This document shows, piece by piece, positions 27,993 to 37,087 of a stretch of DNA of 64,000 nucleotides. The stretch lies in contig JAQCKF010000001.1 of assembly GCA_027592275.1 (NCBI GenBank), positions 1 to 64,000 of the forward strand, in the 5' to 3' direction. The DNA is from Pseudomonadota bacterium (GTDB lineage Bacteria > Pseudomonadota > Gammaproteobacteria > Pseudomonadales > Pseudohongiellaceae). Position numbers and translations under genes: made by a program. A model generated the notes under the pieces. That model was given only the letters and a program-made list of their open reading frames with translations. It was not told the DNA's origin and ran no database searches. Position 1 is the stretch's first letter. Each line of letters starts with the position of its first letter.

Positions 27993-30758
27993 CTAGTGCG
28001 CCTCGTCCCAATTGTCACCAACACCAACATCAACAACCAGAGGCACATCTAGTGCCGCCGCCGATGTCATTCGAAACTTTACTCCCTGGGTGAGTTGGTC
28101 GAGATCTTTCTCGCTCACTTCGAATACCAATTCATCGTGAACCTGCAATAACATCCGCGCATCAAGCTCACCCATTGCTAGCCAATGATCGATATCAATC
28201 ATCGCTCTTTTGATAATATCGGCGGCTGTGCCTTGCATAGGTGCATTGATCGCGGTGCGTTGCGCTGCCTTTCTTAACATGCCATTGCCGGCGTGAATGT
28301 CCGGTAGGTAGAGGCGTCGACCGAATAGTGTTTCGACATATCCTTTTTCGTCGGCCAATGCCTGAGTCTCATCCATGTACTTCCTAACACCAGGATATTT
28401 TTCAAAATAACGATCGACATACTCCGCCGCTTCCCCGCGGCTAATGTTTAGCTGATTGGCAAGACCGAAAGCCGACATGCCGTAGATCAAACCGAAGTTA
28501 ATTGCCTTCGCGCTTCGTCTTTGGTCAATGCTGACTTCATCGATAGCCACACCGAAAACATCTGCGGCTGTCGCCTTGTGAACATCTTGTGCATTTGAGA
28601 ACGCGCTGAGCAAGCCCTCGTCTTGCGAAAGATGCGCCATGATTCTGAGCTCTACTTGAGAATAGTCCGCGGCCAACATTTTATTCCCAGGATCGCAGAT
28701 AAATGCCTGCCTAACACGGCGTCCCTCTGCGGTACGAATCGGAATATTTTGTAAGTTAGGGTCGGTAGATGAAAGGCGACCAGTAGCTGCGACTGCTTGC
28801 TGAAAGGACGAGTGAATTCGCCCAGTGCCCTTGTTGATCTCGAGCGGGAGTTTATCTGTGTAGGTCGACTTCAGTTTGCTCAGTGATCGATGCTCCAGAA
28901 TGAGCTTCGGCAATTCGTAGTCTTTTGCTAATTCCTGCAATACAGGCTCGGCCGTTGAAGGCTGACCTGTTTTCGTTTTCTTTAGAATTGGCAGTTCTAG
29001 CTTCTCATAGAATATTGTTTGCAGTTGCTTCGGCGATCCTAAATTGAATTCCTCTCCGGCTATATCGAAGACTTGAAGCTTTAGTTTTTCTAGCTGTTTG
29101 CCTAGCTGCTTGCTGTGCTTAGCAAGCGCAACCGCATCTACACGAATACCATTACGTTCTACTTTATTCAGCACCTCGATCAGTGGCAGTTCATAATACT
29201 GATACAGGCCGAGAAGGTGTCCGTTGCTGCTCAAGCTTTGCTGCAAGATGGCAGACAGACGCAAGACATGGTCTGCTTTTTGTGCGGCGTATGGAGCGTA
29301 GTCTGAAAGCGCCACTTGCTCCGGACTAAGTTTGCCTCGACCCTTACCCAACAGGCTGTTGATATCTATAGGCGTCACCTCTAGATAATTTCTAGTTACC
29401 TGTGGCAGCTGATGCTTCGTTGCAACTGAGTTGGTGACATACGACGCTAGATGCACATCGTTCTTGACCGGCTGTAAGTTAATCTCGTAGTTTTTCAGAA
29501 CATGATCTATATGCTTTAGATCAAAGCCGACTTTTATGACCAATGGGTTTACCAGTATTGGCTTTAACTGATCCAGACATTCCGCACTATCGAGCTGGGC
29601 TGGCACATCATCGTAGTCATGTAAAAAGGGAATGTAGAAGGCCTTGCCCATTTGAATACAGATTGCGATGCCAAGAATTTTTTGATCAAGAAAATGATCG
29701 CCGATCGTTTCCAAGGAGATACTGAAGCTAGATGACGCTGCAACTTGATCGAGCAAAGATACAAAATCTTTTTTATCTAGAACTAATTTGTAGTCTACGT
29801 CTTCCTCTGCAATCAACACATCGACTTCTTCGATTGCTGATTCTTCAGTTGCGGGCTTCTTACTCTGAGGCGAGCCAGCCACACCCTGATCCTCCAGCGC
29901 TTTTACCCACGACTTAAATTCCATTTCTGAGAACAATTCGTGTAGCTTCTCTTGATTCTCCTGTGAGGCGACTAGCTCCGGTATTTTGACATCAAGAGGC
30001 ACATCCATCTTAATTGTTGCAAGCTCATAGGAGAGCCTAAGTAGGTCGATATTCTCGCGCAGTTTCTCTCCGACTTTCCCGCCTATCGCTTCTGCGTTTT
30101 CAATTATTCCTTCCATCGAGCCGTATTCCTGCAACCACTTAACAGCTGTCTTCGGACCAACGCTAGGCACGCCAGGAATATTATCTGACTTATCACCCAT
30201 GAGCGCGAGATAGTCGATGATTCTATCCGGCGCAACACCGAACTTTTCGACAACGGACTCACTGTCTAGCAGCTCGTTTGTCATAGTGTTGATCAGCGTG
30301 ACTTTGTCGTTCACAAGCTGAGCGAGATCTTTATCTCCCGTAGAAATTAGAGTAGAAATTCCCATCTCGGTTGCTTGCTGCGACAATGTACCAATTACAT
30401 CATCGGCTTCTACGTCGCTGATAATGAGAAGCGGCAGGCCCATGGCTTCGATAATTTGGTGTATCGGTTGAATTTGCGAGCGCAGCTCATCTGGCATTGG
30501 CGGCCGATTCGCTTTGTAATCCGTGTAAATTCTGCTGCGAAATGTTTTCCCCTTAGCATCAAAAATGATCGCAATATTGCTGTCCTCATAGTTCTTTATG
30601 AGACTGCGAATCATGTTGATGACTCCCTTCACTGCACCTGTCGGCTGCCCTTTACTGCTAACCAGAGGCGGGAGCGCATGGAATGCACGAAACAGATAGG
30701 AGGATCCATCTACTAGAATGAGTTGTTTTGATTCGGCCAACTTATTTTCCTTATACAA
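27993..30758 (-). CDS. polA: DNA polymerase I
   Basis: 921 aa; 5' nuclease domain (LILVDGSSYLFRAFHALPPL), DYSQVELRIMAHLSQD, RRSAKAINFGLIYGMSAFGL, LQVHDELVFEV. Start appears to be TTG. Confidence 0.97.
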   Translation of the reverse strand: MYKENKLAESKQLILVDGSSYLFRAFHALPPLVSSKGQPTGAVKGVINMIRSLIKNYEDSNIAIIFDAKGKTFRSRIYTDYKANRPPMPDELRSQIQPIHQIIEAMGLPLLIISDVEADDVIGTLSQQATEMGISTLISTGDKDLAQLVNDKVTLINTMTNELLDSESVVEKFGVAPDRIIDYLALMGDKSDNIPGVPSVGPKTAVKWLQEYGSMEGIIENAEAIGGKVGEKLRENIDLLRLSYELATIKMDVPLDVKIPELVASQENQEKLHELFSEMEFKSWVKALEDQGVAGSPQSKKPATEESAIEEVDVLIAEEDVDYKLVLDKKDFVSLLDQVAASSSFSISLETIGDHFLDQKILGIAICIQMGKAFYIPFLHDYDDVPAQLDSAECLDQLKPILVNPLVIKVGFDLKHIDHVLKNYEINLQPVKNDVHLASYVTNSVATKHQLPQVTRNYLEVTPIDINSLLGKGRGKLSPEQVALSDYAPYAAQKADHVLRLSAILQQSLSSNGHLLGLYQYYELPLIEVLNKVERNGIRVDAVALAKHSKQLGKQLEKLKLQVFDIAGEEFNLGSPKQLQTIFYEKLELPILKKTKTGQPSTAEPVLQELAKDYELPKLILEHRSLSKLKSTYTDKLPLEINKGTGRIHSSFQQAVAATGRLSSTDPNLQNIPIRTAEGRRVRQAFICDPGNKMLAADYSQVELRIMAHLSQDEGLLSAFSNAQDVHKATAADVFGVAIDEVSIDQRRSAKAINFGLIYGMSAFGLANQLNISRGEAAEYVDRYFEKYPGVRKYMDETQALADEKGYVETLFGRRLYLPDIHAGNGMLRKAAQRTAINAPMQGTAADIIKRAMIDIDHWLAMGELDARMLLQVHDELVFEVSEKDLDQLTQGVKFRMTSAAALDVPLVVDVGVGDNWDEAH

Positions 30759-30787
30759 TTTCGTAGGGATTTCGATTTACACTGCGC

Positions 30788-31648
30788 CTATTCGTAGAGG
30801 CATTGGTAAAAATCATCTGCTAGATTAGCGATAAATTCGCTATAGGCATTCCCGCTAGAGTTTACATTGCTGCCTAGCAGATCAACGGTAATTTGCTTCA
30901 ATTCGTGGCCATTCAACACCGTGCTAACCAAATCCGAGCTCGAGTCGAACTCCAATAGCAAACAAGAAGGTCTCTGGTCGTTCACCTGCCTTCGTAGCTC
31001 TATAGTTTCGCGAATACTTGGCTGAACTTCCGGATCTTGCAAAATGACCATGTCATGTTGTAGGCCAAACTGTTGCTCGAAATATTGGTAAGCATTGTGG
31101 TAGACAGCATAGCTCGTCGCAGATGGTGCCTGAAACTTCTGTTCGATTTGCCGGTTTCTGCTTTCAATTTCTCTGCTAAATTTTCCCAGATTCTGGCGGT
31201 AGGAAATCGCGTTGCCTGGATCCTTTTCCGCAGCCCGCTCAGCAATCGCTTTGGCAATTAGTACTGCGTTTGAACTATCTAGCCAAAGGTGGGCATCAAG
31301 CTGCCCATCACCGATGCTATGCAATTGCAGTCCGGGTGTATCGATAACTGTGATTGTCTTTGCTTTGAACCGAGCCTGCACAAAGAAATCGCTGATGTGG
31401 GTTTCAAACAGGGGGCCTATCCATACTGCTATGTCTGCCCGAGCTAAATTGATGCGATCAGAAGGTGACACGGTGAAGTGGTGGGGCGATTGCTGCGAAT
31501 CCACAATAGAAGAAACGCTGCCATATTCCTGCACAACTGCTTCAGCAATCATCTGCAGTGGCTTAATCGTCGTAACGATATTTACGTCAGCGCGACTGAG
31601 CGAACAAAGCAGGCTAGTTAACAAAAGAATGAAATAGGATTTAGGCAT
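30788..31648 (-). CDS. znuA: Zinc ABC transporter substrate-binding protein
   Basis: 286 aa; TTIKPLQMIAEAV, SPHHFTVSPSD, DAHLWLDSSNAVLIAKAIAE, divergent from znuCB. Confidence 0.88.
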   Translation of the reverse strand: MPKSYFILLLTSLLCSLSRADVNIVTTIKPLQMIAEAVVQEYGSVSSIVDSQQSPHHFTVSPSDRINLARADIAVWIGPLFETHISDFFVQARFKAKTITVIDTPGLQLHSIGDGQLDAHLWLDSSNAVLIAKAIAERAAEKDPGNAISYRQNLGKFSREIESRNRQIEQKFQAPSATSYAVYHNAYQYFEQQFGLQHDMVILQDPEVQPSIRETIELRRQVNDQRPSCLLLEFDSSSDLVSTVLNGHELKQITVDLLGSNVNSSGNAYSEFIANLADDFYQCLYE

Positions 31649-31808
31649 CGGTAAAATTCAGGCAGATCTAGTTATCTCTAGAGTCTCAGGCAGCAAGGGA
31701 TTATTTGACATCAATGCTATGATAACCCATTGTCCTGCCTGCTCCTACGCGAGTGAGAACGCGACAACATCTATAGTGCCACTGCCGAGGCTGTGACGAG
31801 TAATTCGA

Positions 31809-32615
31809 ATGAGTATTCCCGATAGCAGCGCTAATACGGCCTCCGATTCCACAAGCGATGTTCATGCCCCGGGTATTCTGCTCGCGGCAAAATCAATCAA
31901 CAAGGATTTTGCCGAGAAACGAATTCTCGAGAATATCAGCCTTACTATAGAGGAAGGCCAGATAGTCACCCTGATCGGTCCAAACGGGGCTGGCAAGACC
32001 ACTCTGGTACGAGTCGCCCTTGGACTGCTGCAACCCGACTCAGGCGCCATCTATCACAGACCCAAGCTGCGGATCGGCTATATGCCGCAGCGAGTCCACG
32101 TAGAACCCACGCTACCACTGACTGTTAACCGATTCCTTCAGCTCGCCAATCGGCAAGATAAAGTGCTGCTATCCAATACCCTGAAAGATTTGAAAATAGG
32201 CCATATTGAAGGCCAGCAACTAACGGCCATATCCGGAGGCGAGTTACAACGTGTACTGCTTGCGCGCGCCCTTCTGCGCAAACCTGAGCTACTTATTCTC
32301 GATGAGCCGGCACAAGGCGTTGATCTCGCGGGCCAAGCAGAGTTATATCAGCTCATTAGCGAGATTAGTGATAGACATCGCTGTGGGGTGTTAATGATTT
32401 CTCATGACCTCCATCTTGTCATGTCTTCTACCGATGAGGTCATCTGTCTCAATCATCATATTTGCTGCCACGGCAAACCCGAGCACGTCACCAATGACCC
32501 GGCGTACCTAAGCCTATTCGGCGCCAAAGCCTCCCAGAATCTCGCCGTCTATACGCATCATCACGATCATGAACACGGGATTGGCGGCAGCGTGAAGGAG
32601 CACAAACATGATTGA
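31809..32615 (+). CDS. znuC: Zinc ABC transporter ATP-binding protein
   Basis: Walker A GPNGAGKTTLVR, SGGELQRVLLARALLRKPELLILDEPAQGVD, His-rich C-terminal tail. Confidence 0.93.
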   Translation: MSIPDSSANTASDSTSDVHAPGILLAAKSINKDFAEKRILENISLTIEEGQIVTLIGPNGAGKTTLVRVALGLLQPDSGAIYHRPKLRIGYMPQRVHVEPTLPLTVNRFLQLANRQDKVLLSNTLKDLKIGHIEGQQLTAISGGELQRVLLARALLRKPELLILDEPAQGVDLAGQAELYQLISEISDRHRCGVLMISHDLHLVMSSTDEVICLNHHICCHGKPEHVTNDPAYLSLFGAKASQNLAVYTHHHDHEHGIGGSVKEHKHD

Positions 32616-33432
32616 TTCTATGGTGCTGTTCTTTACTACGAATTTCGTGCTCTACGCCCTAGTTGCCGGTATTTCTCTTGCGCTAGTGGCAGGACCGTTA
32701 GGCTCATTTATTGTATGGCGCCGCATGTCCTATTTTGGAGATACACTCGCACACTCTGCCTTGCTTGGAATAGCCTTGGGCTTGCTCACCGATAGCAATC
32801 CGCAGCTAAGCATAATAGTAAGCTGTCTTGTCTTCGCTTTCTTACTCACCTTATTAGACCGACGACCCTCTATTTCTACCGATACTTTATTAGGAATTTT
32901 GGCTCACAGCAGCCTCGCCCTTGGCATCGTAGTACTTGCGCTAGCCGATTCGGTTAGAGTCGATCTCGAAGCCTATTTGTTTGGCGCATTGCTCACCATT
33001 GGTAACGCCGATTTGATCTGGGTTTTGGTCGTTGTGTCTCTCGTAGCCATCGTTCTTTCGGTGTTTTGGAACGACTTCGTATCGATTACAGTTCACGCAG
33101 AAATAGCGGAAATAGAAGGCGCAAACGTAAATCGGCTCAATCTAATTCTAGTTTTGTTGATCGCATTAACTATCGCGGTATCGATGAAAATCGTAGGGGT
33201 GTTGTTAATAACATCGCTGCTGATTATTCCCCCTGCGGCGGCATGCTCGATGGCGTCTACGCCAGAGCAAATGGCAATAAGGGCGAGTATTATAGGATGC
33301 GTCTCTGTAGTGCTAGGCTTGATTTCGGCATTCTATTTCGATGTGCCGGTAGGGCCGTCAATCGTTGTTTTGGCTACATTAATTTTTCTTGCATTCTATT
33401 TTTATCCAAGCGTTCTAAAAAATAGAAACTAA
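32608..33432 (+). CDS. znuB: Zinc ABC transporter permease
   Basis: 274 aa; FIVWRRMSYFGDTLAHSALLGIALG and multiple TM helices; overlaps znuC. Confidence 0.93.
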   Translation: MIDSMVLFFTTNFVLYALVAGISLALVAGPLGSFIVWRRMSYFGDTLAHSALLGIALGLLTDSNPQLSIIVSCLVFAFLLTLLDRRPSISTDTLLGILAHSSLALGIVVLALADSVRVDLEAYLFGALLTIGNADLIWVLVVVSLVAIVLSVFWNDFVSITVHAEIAEIEGANVNRLNLILVLLIALTIAVSMKIVGVLLITSLLIIPPAAACSMASTPEQMAIRASIIGCVSVVLGLISAFYFDVPVGPSIVVLATLIFLAFYFYPSVLKNRN

Positions 33433-33439
33433 ATGTTTT

Positions 33440-34132
33440 TTACTTAACTAGTTCGCGAAAAGCCTTTATCAGGTCCTGGTCACGATACGGGGCTCGCATC
33501 ACTGCGTAGTAGTCGCCCTGTGGATTTATTACTGCGATGTGAGCACTATGTTCAATTAAATAATCCCCTTGGGCTACATCAACTTCAGCCTGCGGCCCAC
33601 CATGCTCATGCGTTGTTGCAGCTACCTCGGATTTCACTGCATCCCCGTAACCAACATACAACTGTGCCGCCAACTGCGCGATCTGCCCAGGGTCTCCACT
33701 GAGACCAATAAACTCTTCGTTGTAATTTGCCAAATAGGCAGCCATTGACTCAGGATTGTCTTGCTCGGGATCTACTGTTACGAGGAACACCCGCGGTTTC
33801 ACATCTTGGTTAAAATCCAAGCCCGCATAAAACTGACTCAATTCGGCCATCGTAAGAGGACAGATGTCCGGACAGTGCGTGAAGCCAAAGAAAACAAGAT
33901 TCCAACTCCCCTGAAGGTCGACTTTGGTGAAGAATTCTCCCTGCTGGTCGATCAGGCGAAATTCACTTAGGGTCCGCGCTTGTGGGTAGATAGTGACGCC
34001 TATTTCACGCAGCGCTGCTTCACGGGTTCGCTCTCCGCGCAGCTGAAAAAGGGCGATCAGAGCGATAACGACAAGAACATCGAATACTAGAAAGGCAATT
34101 AGTGCTGTCTTTCTCTTCGTAGTCAGTTGCAT
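33440..34132 (-). CDS. SCO1/SenC family copper chaperone
   Basis: NLVFFGFTHCPDICPLTMAELSQFY; FLVTVDPEQDNPE. Confidence 0.92.
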   Translation of the reverse strand: MQLTTKRKTALIAFLVFDVLVVIALIALFQLRGERTREAALREIGVTIYPQARTLSEFRLIDQQGEFFTKVDLQGSWNLVFFGFTHCPDICPLTMAELSQFYAGLDFNQDVKPRVFLVTVDPEQDNPESMAAYLANYNEEFIGLSGDPGQIAQLAAQLYVGYGDAVKSEVAATTHEHGGPQAEVDVAQGDYLIEHSAHIAVINPQGDYYAVMRAPYRDQDLIKAFRELVK

Positions 34133-34147
34133 GGGGAGAATTCTGGG

Positions 34148-35035
34148 TTAAATCAGGTAGTGATCAACAACCAAGGCGATGAAAAGCAGTGCCAGGTAGA
34201 GGATCGAGTAACGGAAGGTATCCATTGCGGTGCTTGGCTTTGGCTTGAACATGAGCAAACCAGACCAGCCGATGAAACCAGCACCCAGCGCAAGCGCCGA
34301 GACGAGATAGAGCAAGCCGCTCATTCCGGAGAAGAATGGGAAGACGCTTACGACTACCAGCATTAAGGTGTAGACGATGATATGAATCTTAGTTACGTGC
34401 TCACCGTGAGTAACGGGCAACATAGGCACGCCCGATTTCGCATATTCATCCTTACGGTGAATAGCCAGGGCCCAGAAGTGAGGAGGGGTCCAGGCAAATA
34501 TGATTAGAACTAGAATCAACGCACCGCCATCGATAGTGCCGGTTACGGCAGACCAGCCCAGTAGTGGTGGCATAGCCCCGGAGAGCCCACCAATAACGAT
34601 GTTCTGTGGCGTCGCGTGCTTCAAATAGCCCGTGTAGATAAATGCATAACCAACAAATGAAGCCAGCGTAAGCCAAGCACTCAGTGGGTTAACCCATAAC
34701 AACAATATTGCCATTCCCGCGACACCGATGACAATCGCGAATAGCGCGGCCTGCTTGGGCTCCACGCGACCCTGGGCGACCGGTCGGTTGTGAGTACGCT
34801 TCATGATTATGTCGATTTTTCGGTCGATCAGGTGGTTAACGACTGCACCCGAACCGGCAACTAGGGCAATGCCTAGGTTACCCAGAATAAGCACATCCAG
34901 AGGAACCATACCCGGTACTGCGAGAAACATGCCGACCAGAGAAGTCAGGATCATCAACATGACAACTCGCGGCTTGCACATCTCGTAGAAATCACGCCAG
35001 CTGCTACTGCTAATATTTGAAGCTATTTCGTTCAC
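34148..35035 (-). CDS. cyoE: Protoheme IX farnesyltransferase
   Basis: 295 aa; NHLIDRKIDIIMKRTHNRPVAQGRV, WTPPHFWALAIHRKDEYAKSGVPMLPVTHG. Confidence 0.95.
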   Translation of the reverse strand: MNEIASNISSSSWRDFYEMCKPRVVMLMILTSLVGMFLAVPGMVPLDVLILGNLGIALVAGSGAVVNHLIDRKIDIIMKRTHNRPVAQGRVEPKQAALFAIVIGVAGMAILLLWVNPLSAWLTLASFVGYAFIYTGYLKHATPQNIVIGGLSGAMPPLLGWSAVTGTIDGGALILVLIIFAWTPPHFWALAIHRKDEYAKSGVPMLPVTHGEHVTKIHIIVYTLMLVVVSVFPFFSGMSGLLYLVSALALGAGFIGWSGLLMFKPKPSTAMDTFRYSILYLALLFIALVVDHYLI

Positions 35036-35229
35036 GGGTCAACTTTTACGTTAAATAGGATGAGTTTCTTGAGCGGACTATAACAGATACTGAACCGCGT
35101 CTTTGTGTCGTGCTTTCGAAGCGCGGGCATTCAATCATGTTTGGCTTTGAATCTCAAGATCATTGCCTCGAACTGCCAGATTGTTTTACGCGTTTTTCTG
35201 GCAAAAATTGTACAAATCCCCGTCGCAAA

Positions 35230-35255
35230 TTTGACACTGACAGGAAGGTGTCAAA
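35230..35255. promoter_or_regulatory. Candidate operator TTTGACAC-N10-GTGTCAAA in the cyoE/coxB intergenic region
   Basis: Perfect 8-bp inverted half-sites with 10-bp spacer, in a 606-bp divergent noncoding region. Confidence 0.4.
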
Positions 35256-35641
35256 AATGCTTGATTTCGTGCATGTTTTAGGGGTTTTAGGCCGCAGATC
35301 ACTTGCAGTGAATACCAATATTCTATAGCATTCCGGTGCGCGTGAGGTGAGCGAAAAATCTTTGAATTCTCAGGTAATTTCGAGACTTTCAGAAGACTGA
35401 AACTTCCCCATCCAGATAATAATAATTTGCAAGGATAGCGGCGAGTCAAAACTTCGAATCGGGAATAACAATGGGGTCACTCATTGTCAAAGCCTGCCGA
35501 CAAAGTGATGGCATTAAGCTTCAATTCTTGTTCCTCTGGGACGCGATGTACATAACAACTAATTTCCCCTAGTGCTTGGCGATACTTTGTTTCCTCGACA
35601 CTAGGGATACGTTCGTAATTTTTTAGAAGGAAGGCGGGTTT

Positions 35642-37000
35642 ATGGCTTTAGCGGTCGTTATTTTCTTGTTGGTAATTGGATCAGTAATTTTCCATTTTGC
35701 CAGCCCTTGGTGGTTCACAGATATTGCAGCCGACTGGGGATCAATCGATTTAACTATTAACATCACTTTTTGGGTTACCGGAATAGTATTTGTCCTATTG
35801 AATCTATTTCTAGCCTACTGTGTGTACAAATTCCGGCAAAAAGACGGCCATAAAGCCGTTTATGAGCCTGAAAACCACAAACTGGAAATCCGGCTTTCAG
35901 CAATCACGACCCTCGGTGTCGTCTTGATGCTCGCACCGGGTCTATTTGTATGGGCTAGCATCGTTACCCCGCCTGACGATGCCGCCGAATTCGAGGCCAT
36001 GGGTCAGCAATGGCAGTGGGCATTCCGCTACCCAGGTGCTGACGGTATAATGGGCACTGCAGACACTCAGATGGTTACCGAGAGCAACCCTTTCGGTGTC
36101 AATGTTGAAGACCCGAACGGTCAGGACGATGTAATCGTTACTGCTCCGGAGATGCACCTTCCTCTGGATAAGCCAGTTAAAGCCTTGCTGCGCTCCAATG
36201 ACGTATTGCACAACTTCACTGTTCCTCAGTTCCGCGTAAAGATGGACTTGGTTCCTGGTCTGATTTCATACATATGGTTCGAGCCAAACAAGGCGGGCCG
36301 TTACGACATCATGTGTGAAGAGCTTTGTGGCATCGGTCACTTCGCCATGCGCGGTGCGGTAGTTATTGAAACTCAAGCCGAATACGACGTTTGGCTTGAT
36401 GCGCAGCCAACGTTTGCGGAAACACAGGCCGTTGCCGCTGCAGACCCAGCTGCCGGTCAAGCACAATATGCGCTTTGTGCAACCTGTCACGGCACCGAGG
36501 GTGAAGGCCTTCAACAGTTGAACGGGCCTAAATTAGCCGGTCAGCAAGCATGGTATATCGAAAGACAGCTTAAATACTTCAAGCAGGGCGTTCGAGGTGG
36601 TGAAGGAGATAGCCAAGCTGCGACAGGCATGGCAGGAATGGCGAACACGCTTGCCGACGACAATGCTATTCGCAACATGGCGGCTTACATCGCTTCACTG
36701 CCTGACACACCGGCCACACCAACTGTAACTGGTGACGTAGCAAATGGCGCTAGCATTTACGATCGTAACTGCGCTGCTTGTCACTTGGATAACGGTGACG
36801 GTACTTGGTACACCGATGCGCCAAAACTTGCGGGCATGAGCGATTGGTATTTTGTTACGCAGATCAGCAATTTCAGAGCTGGCATCCGCGGCTTACATCC
36901 GAGTGATGACTACGGCGAGCTGATGGTTGGTATGGCTACTGCCATGTCAGGGCTCGAGGAAATTGAAGACGTGGCGGCTTACATCAATACATTGAGATAG
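35642..37000 (+). CDS. coxB: Cytochrome c oxidase subunit II fused to a diheme cytochrome c domain
   Basis: 452 aa; CuA site MCEELCGIGHFAMRG; two heme motifs CATCH and CAACH; c4-like KLAGQQAWYIERQLKYFKQGVRGG. Confidence 0.94.
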   Translation: MALAVVIFLLVIGSVIFHFASPWWFTDIAADWGSIDLTINITFWVTGIVFVLLNLFLAYCVYKFRQKDGHKAVYEPENHKLEIRLSAITTLGVVLMLAPGLFVWASIVTPPDDAAEFEAMGQQWQWAFRYPGADGIMGTADTQMVTESNPFGVNVEDPNGQDDVIVTAPEMHLPLDKPVKALLRSNDVLHNFTVPQFRVKMDLVPGLISYIWFEPNKAGRYDIMCEELCGIGHFAMRGAVVIETQAEYDVWLDAQPTFAETQAVAAADPAAGQAQYALCATCHGTEGEGLQQLNGPKLAGQQAWYIERQLKYFKQGVRGGEGDSQAATGMAGMANTLADDNAIRNMAAYIASLPDTPATPTVTGDVANGASIYDRNCAACHLDNGDGTWYTDAPKLAGMSDWYFVTQISNFRAGIRGLHPSDDYGELMVGMATAMSGLEEIEDVAAYINTLR

Positions 37001-37087
37001 ATTGCCACAAAAAATTATTAGATAAGATTGTTAACGAATTTTAGCCATAGCTGGCTGATACAAAGATTATAGAGTTAGGAGGATTTA

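Noticed and set aside
31649-31808. Possible Zur box in the znuA/znuC divergent region (aatgctatgataaccca)
   Set aside because: Only a degenerate match to the palindromic Zur consensus with the wrong half-site spacing; regulation is plausible but not supported by sequence.
35110-35328. 72-aa ORF in the cyoE/coxB intergenic region
   Set aside because: Overlaps the operator-like palindrome, no domain; likely chance.
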